Source: Phenylobacterium sp. (lineage in GTDB: Bacteria > Pseudomonadota > Alphaproteobacteria > Caulobacterales > Caulobacteraceae). Taken from it: a DNA stretch of 43,138 nucleotides. The position numbers were made by a program, and so were the translations under genes. Of the stretch, positions 31,963 to 40,388 are shown piece by piece. The first letter of the stretch is position 1. Every line of letters begins with the position of its first letter. The notes beneath the pieces were generated by a model that worked only from the letters and a program-made list of their open reading frames with translations, had not been told where the DNA came from and searched no databases. The stretch is taken from NCBI RefSeq assembly GCF_019636135.1, contig NZ_JAHBYD010000036.1, positions 1-43,138 on the forward strand, given 5' to 3'.

Positions 31963-33198
31963 TCATCCTCGCTGGATCTCGTCAAACGGGACGGTCTTGT
32001 CGCTGCGGGGTTCGGGGGGGAGGCCCAGGACGCGCTCGGCGATGATGTTGCGCAGGATCTCGTCGGTCCCGCCCTCGATGCGCGTGCCCGGCGCGCGCAG
32101 CAGCAGCGCGGCGAAGCGGCCGAGGTGGGGCGCGACGGCGGGGTCGGTCAGCAGGCCCGCGGGACCGCCGATCTCGACCGCGAAGGCGGCGATCTCCTGC
32201 ATCATCGCGCCGGCGACCAGCTTGATCATCGAGCTCCCGGCCCCGGGCTGCTGACCGCGCGCGGCGCCCGAGACCGCCCTGAGCGTGGAGAATCGGAGGC
32301 CGGCCTCCTGCACCGCCCAGTCGGCCAGCCGCTCGCGCACCGACGGATCGTCGATCGCGGGACCGTCGCCGAGATCGACGGCGCGGCAGAAGGCCATCAG
32401 GTCGTCGAGCCCCGTGGGCATCTCCAGGCCGATGGACAGCCGCTCGTTCATCAGCGTGGTCAGCGCCACGCCCCAGCCGCCGCCGACCGGGCCCAGCCGC
32501 TGGCGGTCGGGCACGCGCACGTCCGACAGGAACACCTCGTTGAACTCGTACTGGTCGTTCATCTGCCGGACCGGCCGCACCTCGACGCCGGGCGAGGCCA
32601 TGTCGAGGAAGAACATCGTCAGGCCCTGGTGCTTGGGGACGCTCCCATCCGTCCGCGCCAGCAGGAGGCCCCACTGCGCGACCTGGGCGCCGCTGGTCCA
32701 CAGCTTCTGGCCGCGCACGATCCAGCCGTCGCCGTCGCGCACGGCGCGGGTGCGCACCCCGGCCAGGTCCGAGCCGGCGCCCGGCTCCGAGAAGAGCTGG
32801 CACCAGATCTCCTCGCCCGACGCGATCTTCGGCAGCAGCTCGCGCTTCTGATCCTCGGCGGCGTGGGCGATCAGCGTCGGGCCGCACATGCCCTGGCCGT
32901 TGTGGAAGACGCTGGAGAGCCGGGCGTAGGCGTCCTCCTCCTGCAGCCAGATCAGCCGTTCGACCGGCGTGGCGCCGCGTCCGCCGTAGGCGCGCGGCCA
33001 GTGCAGGCAGGCCCAGCCGGCCTCGTACTTGGTCCGCTGCCAGGCCTTCTGCGCGGGCACGGAGTCCACGCCGAGGGCCAGTGTGCCGACGCCGGTCGCC
33101 TCGACGGCGGCCAGCACCTCGGCCGGCGCGTTGGCGGCGATCCAGGCGCGCGCCTCGGCCCGGAAGGCGGCTTCCTGCGGCGTGTCTTCGAATTCCAT
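31963..33198 (-). CDS. acyl-CoA dehydrogenase
   Basis: The 411-residue flavoprotein would oxidise an acyl-CoA to the enoyl-CoA. It shows CQLFSEPGAGSDLAGVRTRA (FAD/substrate motif), WIVRGQKLWTSGAQVAQWGL, and the C-terminal RIEGGTDEILRNIIAERVLGL (FAD-binding tail). I place the start at 33198 (MEFEDTPQEAAFRAEAR), 5 bases after the stop of the enoyl-CoA hydratase gene; the frame further upstream is antisense to that gene's neighbours and not coding. Last gene of a five-gene minus-strand operon. Such side-chain-type ACADs occur in steroid and terpenoid breakdown, but the substrate is not proven. Confidence 0.95.
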   Translation of the reverse strand: MEFEDTPQEAAFRAEARAWIAANAPAEVLAAVEATGVGTLALGVDSVPAQKAWQRTKYEAGWACLHWPRAYGGRGATPVERLIWLQEEDAYARLSSVFHNGQGMCGPTLIAHAAEDQKRELLPKIASGEEIWCQLFSEPGAGSDLAGVRTRAVRDGDGWIVRGQKLWTSGAQVAQWGLLLARTDGSVPKHQGLTMFFLDMASPGVEVRPVRQMNDQYEFNEVFLSDVRVPDRQRLGPVGGGWGVALTTLMNERLSIGLEMPTGLDDLMAFCRAVDLGDGPAIDDPSVRERLADWAVQEAGLRFSTLRAVSGAARGQQPGAGSSMIKLVAGAMMQEIAAFAVEIGGPAGLLTDPAVAPHLGRFAALLLRAPGTRIEGGTDEILRNIIAERVLGLPPEPRSDKTVPFDEIQRG

Positions 33199-33203
33199 GT
33201 CGC

Positions 33204-33953
33204 TCAGCCCCGGGCGCGGCCGGTGAAGGCGGCGATGCGGGTGAGCGCGTCGGGCCCGGCGCCTTCGGTGGCGTAGCTCTCCTGGGCGAGGCCCGCGCCG
33301 ATCGGCAGGCCGTCGGTCTCGCGCAGCAGGCGCTTGTTGGCGCGATGGCTGAACCAGGACTGCGCGCCCACCTCGGCGACCAGGGCGGCCAGCGCGGCGT
33401 CGAACCCGGCGTCGGGCACGCAGGCGTTGGCCAGGCCGAAGGCGGCGGCCTCGCGGCCGGCGTAGGTGCGGCAGGTGAACATCATCTCGCGCGCCTTGAT
33501 CAGGCCGACCCGGCGCGGCAGCCGCTGGCTCAGCCCCCAGACGGGCGTCAGCGCCCACCTGGCGTGGGTGTCGGCGAACTTCGCGGACTCCGCGGTCAGG
33601 ATCAGGTCGCCGGCCAGCGCCAGTTCGAGGCCGCCCGTGTAGCAGTGGCCGTGAACGGCGGTGATGACCACCTGCGGCAGGTCGGCCAGGCGCTGGATCG
33701 TCTCGGCCTGGAAGTGCGGCGAGGGCGGCGCCTCGCCCGCGGCGATGTCGGCCAGGTCGTGGCCCGCGGAGAAGCAACGCCCGGCGCCGCGCAGCACCAC
33801 CACGCTCACCCGCCCCACCGCGTCCTCCAGGTCGGCCACATGGGCGGCAAGGTCGCGGAAGAGGTCCACGGTGAGCGCGTTCAGCTTCTCCGGCCGGTTC
33901 AGGGTGAGCGTCGCGCAGCCGCCCTCGTCATGACGCAGCACAAGCCGGCCCAT
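33204..33953 (-). CDS. enoyl-CoA hydratase/isomerase family protein
   Basis: The 249-residue crotonase-fold protein shows the oxyanion-hole motifs CFSAGHDLADI (about 60-70) and GHCYTGGLELALAGDLILTA (about 101-120), with a Glu in GGLEL in the catalytic region. It would hydrate or isomerise the enoyl-CoA made by the neighbouring dehydrogenase. It sits between the SDR gene (18 bases upstream) and the acyl-CoA dehydrogenase gene (5 bases downstream), which supports one transcript. Confidence 0.93.
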   Translation of the reverse strand: MGRLVLRHDEGGCATLTLNRPEKLNALTVDLFRDLAAHVADLEDAVGRVSVVVLRGAGRCFSAGHDLADIAAGEAPPSPHFQAETIQRLADLPQVVITAVHGHCYTGGLELALAGDLILTAESAKFADTHARWALTPVWGLSQRLPRRVGLIKAREMMFTCRTYAGREAAAFGLANACVPDAGFDAALAALVAEVGAQSWFSHRANKRLLRETDGLPIGAGLAQESYATEGAGPDALTRIAAFTGRARG

Positions 33954-33971
33954 GCGGATCTCTTTCCCTTG

Positions 33972-34754
33972 CTAGCGGTGGTTCTGGCCGTCGTCGGCCT
34001 TGATGACCGTGCCGGTGACGAAGCTGGACGCGGGCGAGACCAGGTAGACCAGGGTCGAGTCCAGGTCCTCGGGCGCGCCCATCCGGCCGCGCGGGAACGG
34101 CGGCAGGGCGTCGGGGCCCATCCGCGCCAGCATCCCGTCGGTCATCTCCGAGGCGACGACCCCCGGCGCGATGGCGTTGACGTTGATGTCGAAGCGCGAC
34201 CACTCGACGGCCAGCACTTCGGTCATCCGCACGACCGCGCCCTTGGTGAGCGCGTAGAGCGCCGCGCCGCCGCCCCAGTAGTCGAAGGCGGTCATCGAGG
34301 CGATGTTGACGATGCGCCCCGGCGCGCCCGCGGCGATCAGCCGGCGCGCGACCTCGCAGGACAGGGCGAACGGGCCGCGCAGGTTGGTGTCGAACACCTG
34401 ATCGGTCTTTTCCCGCGTAAGCCGGGTCGCGTGCTGGGCGTCCACGACGCCGGCATTGTTCACCAGGATCGACACCCGGCCGAGCCGGTCCTCGATGGCG
34501 TCGACGACGGGGGCGATGTCGTCGACGGCGCTGACGTCGAGGGCGAAGGGCTCGGCCTCGCCGCCGGCCTCGCGGATGCGGGCGGCGAGGTCGTGCAGGC
34601 GGTCGGTGCGGCGTGCGGCGACGGCGACCCTGGCGCCGCAGGCGGCCAGCACTTCGGCGAAGCGATGGCCCAGCCCCGAGGAGGCGCCGGTGACCAACGC
34701 CACCTGGCCGGTGAGGTCGCTCGACAGGTTCGGCGGTGTGACCGGAAGACCCAC
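33972..34754 (-). CDS. SDR-family oxidoreductase
   Basis: The 260-residue classical SDR shows the cofactor motif TGASSGLG, NNAG (in ILVNNAGVV), the catalytic Ser in VNIASMTAF, Tyr and Lys in ALYALTKGAV, and INVNAIAPGVVASEM. It could oxidise a hydroxyl to a ketone, for example to supply the Baeyer-Villiger enzyme encoded just upstream, or act on a hydroxyacyl-CoA. The start is probably GTG 34754, eight bases after the monooxygenase stop. No strong Shine-Dalgarno is seen, so translational coupling is likely. Confidence 0.9.
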   Translation of the reverse strand: MGLPVTPPNLSSDLTGQVALVTGASSGLGHRFAEVLAACGARVAVAARRTDRLHDLAARIREAGGEAEPFALDVSAVDDIAPVVDAIEDRLGRVSILVNNAGVVDAQHATRLTREKTDQVFDTNLRGPFALSCEVARRLIAAGAPGRIVNIASMTAFDYWGGGAALYALTKGAVVRMTEVLAVEWSRFDINVNAIAPGVVASEMTDGMLARMGPDALPPFPRGRMGAPEDLDSTLVYLVSPASSFVTGTVIKADDGQNHR

Positions 34755-34762
34755 GGCGCGGC

Positions 34763-36694
34763 CTATCGCAGGCGGTATTCCGAGAGGTCCGGCGCGCGGA
34801 TCATCTCGTAGAACTCGTCCAGCGACCACGGCATGCTGACGCCGGGCCGGCCGTGGGCGTTGATGTAGTAGCCGCCGGCCGCCGCCTCCTCTTCCCAGAG
34901 CTTCTGCTTCAGCTTGGCGTCGAGGGCGGCGTTGTAGGCCTCGTAGGCCTCCCGCGTGACCTCGAACGACTGCGCGCCGGCTTCGATGGTGTCGGTGATC
35001 AGCCGGCAGAAGTAGCGGGTGTAGAGCTCGATCCACGAGTGGAAGCTGCCCGACAGGATGCCGGCGTTGGGCCCGTACATGATGATGAAGTTCGGGAAGC
35101 CCGGCAGGTACAGCGTCAGGTGCGCCCGCGCCCCATCCTTGGCCCAGAGATCGTCCAGCCGCGCGCCGTCGCGGCCGACATAGTCCACCGGCCAGAGGTA
35201 TTTCGACACGTCGAAGCCGGCCGCCAGAACCACCAGGTCGAAGGCCCGGTGCGTCCCGTCCGCCGAGACGATGCCGGTCTCGTCGAAGCGCTCGATCCGG
35301 CCCGGGACCAGTTCGACGTTCTCGCGCATGACGGTGTCGTACCAGTCGTTGTCGACCACCAGCCGACGCGACAGCGGGGCATAGGGCGGGGTCAGCTCGC
35401 GCAGGAGGGTCTCGTCGGCTCCGACCTTCCTGCGGATGAAGCCCGAGAGGTTGGCGCGCAGCTTGTCGTTCTTCTCGTTGATCCGGCCGCCCTTCGCCTG
35501 CCAGTCGCGGTCGAGGTCGTGGAAGGCGTCCATCTGCAGGCCGGCCACGTGCAGGCCGAAGCAGAACCAGGCCGTGTAGTCCGGCATGTTGTCCATCAGC
35601 CACCGCTGCTCGGGCGAGACGGCGTGCCGGTAGTTGCCGACCCGCGTCAGCCACTTGGGCGAGCGCTGGTAGATCGTCAGCGACTTCGCCTTCGCCGCCA
35701 CCGCGCGGGCGAGCTGGCTGCCGGTCGAGCCGGTGCCCACGACCGCCACCCGCTTGCCGGCGTAGTCGTAGCCGTGGTCCCAGGCCGTGGTGTGGAACAT
35801 CGCGCTCTGGAAGGTCCCGATGCCCTCGATGTCGGGCAGCGTCGGCGTCGAGAAGAGGCCTGCGGCGCTGACGACGAAGTTGCTCTCGACCGTCCCGGAG
35901 GCGCCGTCCGCCGTCTCGATGTCCAGCGCCCAGGTCTTCGACCCGTCCTGCCAGCGCGCCGCGGTCACCTTGGTGTTCAGGAAGATGCGGCTGCGCAGGT
36001 CGTACTTGTCGACGATGTGGTCCAGGTACTCCTGCAGCTCGGCCTGGGTCGCGTAGTGGCTCTTCCAGGGATAGTCCTTCTCGAACTTGAACTGGTAGAG
36101 GAAGCTCGTCACGTCGACCCGGGCTTCCGGGTAGTCGTTGAGCCACCAGGTGCCGCCGATGCCCGACTGGCGCTCGACGATGCGCCAGGGGATTCCCAGC
36201 CGGTCGAACTGGATCGCCGCGAGGAGGCCGCTGAAGCCCGCGCCGATGATGATGACCTGCAGTTTCTCCAGCACCTCGGCCGGCGGCCGGTTCGTCCACT
36301 CGGCGGCGCGCGGGAAGCCCTCGAACGCCAGGTCCTCGTAGCCGTAGTCCAGGTGCGACCGGCTGAGCGTGTCGCCCGCGAACATCTCCATCATCCGCCC
36401 GGCCTCGTCGCGGCTCGGCGCCGGCGCTCGGGGCGCGCCGGCGAGGAGGAAGGCCACCGCCTTGTCCTTCACCGCCTGATGATGCTCGGACGGGACGACG
36501 GAGCTCTCGAAGGGGCTCCCCTCGCGCACCAGCTTCACCACCGGCATCGCCGCGAGCTCGGGGTCGCGGGTCTGCTGGTAGAGCGCGAGCCGCAGCGCAT
36601 TGATGTCGGCCTGCTCGACGACGCGGCGCAGGAACGCCTGGTCGACGGCGGCGACCTCGGGGGCCTCGGCGGTCTTCGTCGCGGGCTGGCTCAT
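34763..36694 (-). CDS. Baeyer-Villiger-type flavin monooxygenase with N-terminal extension
   Basis: The 643-residue enzyme has a 140-residue N-terminal extension before the FAD motif GAGFSG (151-156), as in the longer BVMOs (cyclododecanone type). Further motifs are GGTWWLNDYPEARVDV (180-195) and NADPH motif GTGSTG (320-325). The fingerprint FxGxxxHxxxW(P/D) reads FQSAMFHTTAWD (295-306), with Ser297 in place of the usual Gly. It would convert a ketone to an ester or lactone. It lies 13 bases after the TonB-dependent receptor gene and 8 bases before the SDR gene, so it is in the operon. The hydrolase and CoA ligase genes on the other strand could process the product. Confidence 0.93.
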   Translation of the reverse strand: MSQPATKTAEAPEVAAVDQAFLRRVVEQADINALRLALYQQTRDPELAAMPVVKLVREGSPFESSVVPSEHHQAVKDKAVAFLLAGAPRAPAPSRDEAGRMMEMFAGDTLSRSHLDYGYEDLAFEGFPRAAEWTNRPPAEVLEKLQVIIIGAGFSGLLAAIQFDRLGIPWRIVERQSGIGGTWWLNDYPEARVDVTSFLYQFKFEKDYPWKSHYATQAELQEYLDHIVDKYDLRSRIFLNTKVTAARWQDGSKTWALDIETADGASGTVESNFVVSAAGLFSTPTLPDIEGIGTFQSAMFHTTAWDHGYDYAGKRVAVVGTGSTGSQLARAVAAKAKSLTIYQRSPKWLTRVGNYRHAVSPEQRWLMDNMPDYTAWFCFGLHVAGLQMDAFHDLDRDWQAKGGRINEKNDKLRANLSGFIRRKVGADETLLRELTPPYAPLSRRLVVDNDWYDTVMRENVELVPGRIERFDETGIVSADGTHRAFDLVVLAAGFDVSKYLWPVDYVGRDGARLDDLWAKDGARAHLTLYLPGFPNFIIMYGPNAGILSGSFHSWIELYTRYFCRLITDTIEAGAQSFEVTREAYEAYNAALDAKLKQKLWEEEAAAGGYYINAHGRPGVSMPWSLDEFYEMIRAPDLSEYRLR

Positions 36695-36707
36695 CGACAG
36701 GGTCCGG

Positions 36708-39056
36708 CTACTGGTAGCGATAGGTCAGGGTCAGGCCGTAGGTGCGCGGCATGCCCATATAGCGATCGTAGACGTCGATGCTGCGGGCGGCCGAGGTCCA
36801 GTAGGCGGTGTCGCCCACGTTGCGGATCCAGCCCATGAGCCGCCAGTCGCCGTCATGGCTTTCGACCCCTGCGCGCAGGTCGACCAGGGTGTAGGCCTTC
36901 TTGCGCAACTCGACGAACTGGCCGAGCTCGGTGTTGGTGCCGCCCTGGTGGCTGGCGCTGGCGCCGACCACCGCGTCGAAGCGGTCGTTGACCGCCCACT
37001 GATAGCTGGCGTCGAGCTGGTACTGCCACTTCGGCGTGTTCGGGAACGGCTCGCCGCCGAAGTCCTGGTCGACGCCCAGGGGGTTCGACGAGATGAAGCT
37101 GCCGCGGATCTTCGAGTCGACGTAGGCGACACTGGCGTTGACGTTGAGCCCCGCGACCGGCGCCCAGCCGAGCTGGGCCTCGGCGCCGTCCACCTTCGAC
37201 TTCGGCACGTTGATCAGGCGCAGGAGGCGGCCGAACGAGGGGTCCTGGACGATGCCCAGCACCTGCTTGTCCCGGTAGTCGTAGTGGTAGATCGCTCCGT
37301 TGAGCTGGAGCGCGCCGGGCAGGGCCACCTTCAGGCCGGCCTCGTAGGACGTCACCTTCTCCTGCAGGGTCGGATCGTACTGGGCCGTCGCGGTCGCGCC
37401 GAGCGTCGGATAGCCGCCCGCCTTGTAGCCGCGGCTGATGTTGGCGTAGGCGAGCGAGCCGTCGCCGAACTTCCAGTCGAAGCCGGCGCGCCACGAGACG
37501 TTGTCCTCGTCCAGTTCGCTGACGATGAGCTGCGGGACCGACAGCGCGTCGGCGGTCACGCAGCCGCCGCGCGCGATCGCCGGGATCGGCGGCAGGCCGC
37601 CCAGCGCGCGCTTGAAGTTGGAGAAGGTGGTGAAGATCGCCGCCGTCTGGCCGTCGCCGATGTCGCCGGTGCAGCCCTGGAAGTCGTTGACCGAGCGCGT
37701 ATAGCGGGCGCCGCCGTAGAGCTTCAGCGCGTCGGTCACCTTGAACTCGAGGTTGCCGAAGGCGGCGTAGGTCTTGATGTCCTGGTTGTTGCGCATCTCG
37801 AAGGCGTTGAAGCGCAGCGGGTTGAGCGCGACGAAGGTGAAGGCCTGGGTCGAGCCCGAGATGTCGTCGAAGTTCTCCTCGCGCGTCCGGTCGCTGGCGT
37901 AGTTGGCGCCCAGCACGAAATAGACGCGGTCCGAGAGGTCCCCGGCGATGCGGACCTCCTGGTAGAACGAGTGGATCTTGCCGAAGGTGCGCTGCTCCAG
38001 CCCCTTCAGGGTCTGGCCGTCGACGTCCTGCAACTGGTCCTGGTCGTACGCGCTGTACGAGGTCATCGAGGTCAGCGTCAGCTTGTCGGTGATGTCGTAG
38101 TCCACGCGGACGTTGGCCTGGATGAAGCTGTTGTCGCGATGGTAGTCGCCCGGCGTCCAGTCGGCGTCGCGGTTGTCGGGGTTCTGCGGCAGCGGATAGC
38201 CGATCAGGCCCGGGATCAGCGCCGCCGCCGGCGAGGCGGCGTTGTGGATCGAGACGAGCTGCGGCGCCTGGCTCTCCGAGCGGTCGATGAAGCCGTTGAG
38301 GTTCAGGTCGACGCGCAGGCGGTCGGACGGGGTCCAGTCCAGGAGCAGGCGCGCGCTGGTCAGGTTCAGCGCCGCCATGTCCTCGCCGGTGCGGTAGTTC
38401 TTCTGCCAGCCGCCGTTCTGCTGCTGCTGGAAGGCGAGGCGGGCGGTCAGCGTCTCGCCGATCGGCCCGCTCAGGAAGCCGCCGACGCGGAAGGCGTCGA
38501 AGTTGCCGGCCTCGAGGTCGACGCCGGCCGCGAACGTCCTGGTGGGCCGGGCCGAGACCAGGTTGATCGCGCCGCCCGTCGAGTTCTGGCCATAGAGCGT
38601 GCCCTGCGGCCCCTTCAGCACCTCGAGGCGGGCCAGGTCCAGGGCGCCGCCGCGGGTCTCGATGGTGAACGGGATCGGGGCCTCGTCCTGATAGACGCTG
38701 ACCGTCGGGCGGCCGCCCAGCGCGATGTCGGCGAAGCCCACGCCGCGCAGGGTGTAGATCGGCGTGCCGACGCGGGATTCCGTGTAGGTGAAGCCGGGCA
38801 CCACGCGGGCGAGGTCGGCGGTCTGGACGACCCCCCGCTCGGCCAGCGAGTCGCCGCTGAGCGCGGTGATCGACATGGGCACGCTGTTGATCGCCTCTTC
38901 GCGCTTCTGCGCCGTCACGATCAGTTCCTCGACCTGCGCGTCGGCCGCCGCAGCCATCGTGGGCCAGATCGCCAGCAGGGACACGCCCGCCAGAAGCGCG
39001 CCGAACCTGCGCCCGTAACCCCGAGGCGTCCGCGCCTCGGCCACCGCTCTCGCCAT
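36708..39056 (-). CDS. TonB-dependent outer-membrane receptor
   Basis: This 782-residue outer-membrane transporter has a signal peptide (about 1-38, ending AAAADA), a TonB box EELIVTAQKR (43-52), a plug domain with IYTLRGVGFADIALGGRPTV and LEVLKGPQGTLYGQNSTGGA, and a beta-barrel to the C-terminal YGLTLTYRYQ. It belongs to the large Sphingomonad/Caulobacter-type receptor group for hydrophobic or aromatic compounds and not to a clear siderophore type. The start at 39056 has GGGGGGAG seven bases upstream; the open frame beyond it is antisense to the divergent hydrolase. It leads the operon, so it probably imports the substrate that the other enzymes degrade. Confidence 0.95.
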   Translation of the reverse strand: MARAVAEARTPRGYGRRFGALLAGVSLLAIWPTMAAAADAQVEELIVTAQKREEAINSVPMSITALSGDSLAERGVVQTADLARVVPGFTYTESRVGTPIYTLRGVGFADIALGGRPTVSVYQDEAPIPFTIETRGGALDLARLEVLKGPQGTLYGQNSTGGAINLVSARPTRTFAAGVDLEAGNFDAFRVGGFLSGPIGETLTARLAFQQQQNGGWQKNYRTGEDMAALNLTSARLLLDWTPSDRLRVDLNLNGFIDRSESQAPQLVSIHNAASPAAALIPGLIGYPLPQNPDNRDADWTPGDYHRDNSFIQANVRVDYDITDKLTLTSMTSYSAYDQDQLQDVDGQTLKGLEQRTFGKIHSFYQEVRIAGDLSDRVYFVLGANYASDRTREENFDDISGSTQAFTFVALNPLRFNAFEMRNNQDIKTYAAFGNLEFKVTDALKLYGGARYTRSVNDFQGCTGDIGDGQTAAIFTTFSNFKRALGGLPPIPAIARGGCVTADALSVPQLIVSELDEDNVSWRAGFDWKFGDGSLAYANISRGYKAGGYPTLGATATAQYDPTLQEKVTSYEAGLKVALPGALQLNGAIYHYDYRDKQVLGIVQDPSFGRLLRLINVPKSKVDGAEAQLGWAPVAGLNVNASVAYVDSKIRGSFISSNPLGVDQDFGGEPFPNTPKWQYQLDASYQWAVNDRFDAVVGASASHQGGTNTELGQFVELRKKAYTLVDLRAGVESHDGDWRLMGWIRNVGDTAYWTSAARSIDVYDRYMGMPRTYGLTLTYRYQ

Positions 39057-39122
39057 GTCTCCCCCCTCGGGAATGAGCGCCGCCCTATTTCTTCGACGGT
39101 CACGAATGTTGGGCAAATTGCA

Positions 39123-39154
39123 TGTCGATTTTTTCGTTGTCAAGTTTCTCGACA
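39123..39154. promoter_or_regulatory. divergent promoter region with inverted repeat TGTCGA ... TCGACA
   Basis: Half-sites TGTCGA (39123-39128) and TCGACA (39149-39154) are 20 bases apart, in the spacer between the receptor and hydrolase genes. On the minus strand a TTGACA -35-like box lies between them, followed 17 bases later by CAATTT. On the plus strand TTGTCA is followed after 18 bases by TATGGA. A TetR-type regulator (gene at 41839) could act here. Confidence 0.4.
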
Positions 39155-39236
39155 CTGAAGTATGGATACAATCGTATTCGTCGATAAATTGCGGGCTACC
39201 GGCAGGCGGCCTGCGCGGGCGGGGAGGATCTGGCGG

Positions 39237-40388
39237 ATGACGACGCAGACGGCCGGCGTGAGGGTGGAAGGCTTCGTGGCGCCCGGATTCGAGCGGGTGC
39301 GCGACGCGTTCGCGGCCAATTTCGAGCGGGACGACCACTATCGCGAGATGGGCGCGTCGCTGGCGGCCTACCGGCATGGCGAGCGGGTCGTCGACCTCTG
39401 GGGAGGGTGGGCCGACCAGGCGCGCACGCGGCCCTGGACCCGGGACACGCTGGCCAACGTCTGGTCGACGACCAAGGGCGTGACCGCCATCCTGGTCGCC
39501 ACGCTGGTCGACCGCGGCCTCATCGACTACGGCGCGCCGGTCACCCGCTACTGGCCCGAGTACGGCGCGAACGGCAAGGACGGCACGACCGTCTCCCAGC
39601 TCATGTCGCACCAGGCGGGCCTGCCCGGCTTCGAGGAGCCGACGCCGCTTTCCGAATTCTACGACTGGGAGATCGTCACCGACCGCCTCGCGCGCCAGGC
39701 GCCGATGTGGACGCCGGGGACCAGGAACTCCTACCACGCCATGACCTACGGCTTCCTGGCCGGCGAGCTGGTGCGGCGCGCGTCGGGCAAGCGGGTCGGA
39801 CGCTTCCTCGCCGAGGATGTGGCGGGGCCGCTGGGCGCCGACGTCCTCATCGGCCTGCCCGAGAGCGAGGAAGGACGCGTCGCGGCGATGATCCCCTCGC
39901 CGATCCCGCGCGTGTTCGACCCCAACGCGCCGCGCGAGGCCGTGGCGGCGGTCACGAACCCCGACATGGATCCCGACCTGCCGAACCACCGTGGCTGGCG
40001 GGCGGCCGAGATCCCGGCCGGCAACGGGCACGCGACGGGCGATGGCCTGGCGCGGCTCTACGGCGCCGTGGCCAACGGCGGCGAGCTGGACGGCGTGCGC
40101 CTGATGCGGCCGCAGGGCGTCGCGGCGATGGACACCCTGCAGACCGACAGGGTCGACATCCTGCTGGGCATGCCGGCCATGTGGCGCAACGGCGTCTGCG
40201 GGAACGTGCTGGACATGTTCGGCCCGCATCCCGGGACGTTCGGCCACTCGGGCTGGGGCGGCTCGTTCGGCTGCGCCAACACCGAGACCGGCGTCGGCAT
40301 CGGCTATGTGGTCAACCAGATGGGCGACCGGGCGGTCGGCGACCCGCGCGCCGCCGGGCTGTGCGACGCGATCTACGCATGTCTGTAG
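39237..40388 (+). CDS. serine hydrolase, class C beta-lactamase / esterase family
   Basis: The 383-residue protein has the nucleophile motif STTK (77-80) in NVWSTTKGV. NSYHAMTYG is a YxN-like second region, and HSGWGGSFG near the C-terminus replaces the HTG/KTG motif. Members act as esterases or lactonases, which would suit opening of an ester or lactone made by the Baeyer-Villiger enzyme in the divergent operon. A GGGGAGGA Shine-Dalgarno before ATG 39237 decides the start against an upstream ATG at 39162 that lies in the promoter region. The end overlaps the CoA ligase start by 10 bases, so the two are coupled. Confidence 0.9.
   Translation: MTTQTAGVRVEGFVAPGFERVRDAFAANFERDDHYREMGASLAAYRHGERVVDLWGGWADQARTRPWTRDTLANVWSTTKGVTAILVATLVDRGLIDYGAPVTRYWPEYGANGKDGTTVSQLMSHQAGLPGFEEPTPLSEFYDWEIVTDRLARQAPMWTPGTRNSYHAMTYGFLAGELVRRASGKRVGRFLAEDVAGPLGADVLIGLPESEEGRVAAMIPSPIPRVFDPNAPREAVAAVTNPDMDPDLPNHRGWRAAEIPAGNGHATGDGLARLYGAVANGGELDGVRLMRPQGVAAMDTLQTDRVDILLGMPAMWRNGVCGNVLDMFGPHPGTFGHSGWGGSFGCANTETGVGIGYVVNQMGDRAVGDPRAAGLCDAIYACL

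Noticed and set aside
31719..31985. An 88-codon minus-strand open frame across attR (ending KPVMWVPNKGTN)
   Set aside because: It runs through the arm-like repeat, the att site and a host intergenic repeat. Its first half is repeat-derived, and there is no Shine-Dalgarno. The last 45 codons look protein-like and could be a gene remnant of an earlier insertion, but this is not supported enough to annotate.
36853..39158. Long plus-strand open frame opposite the TonB-dependent receptor
   Set aside because: Antisense of a clear receptor gene, with no family motif and no start signal.
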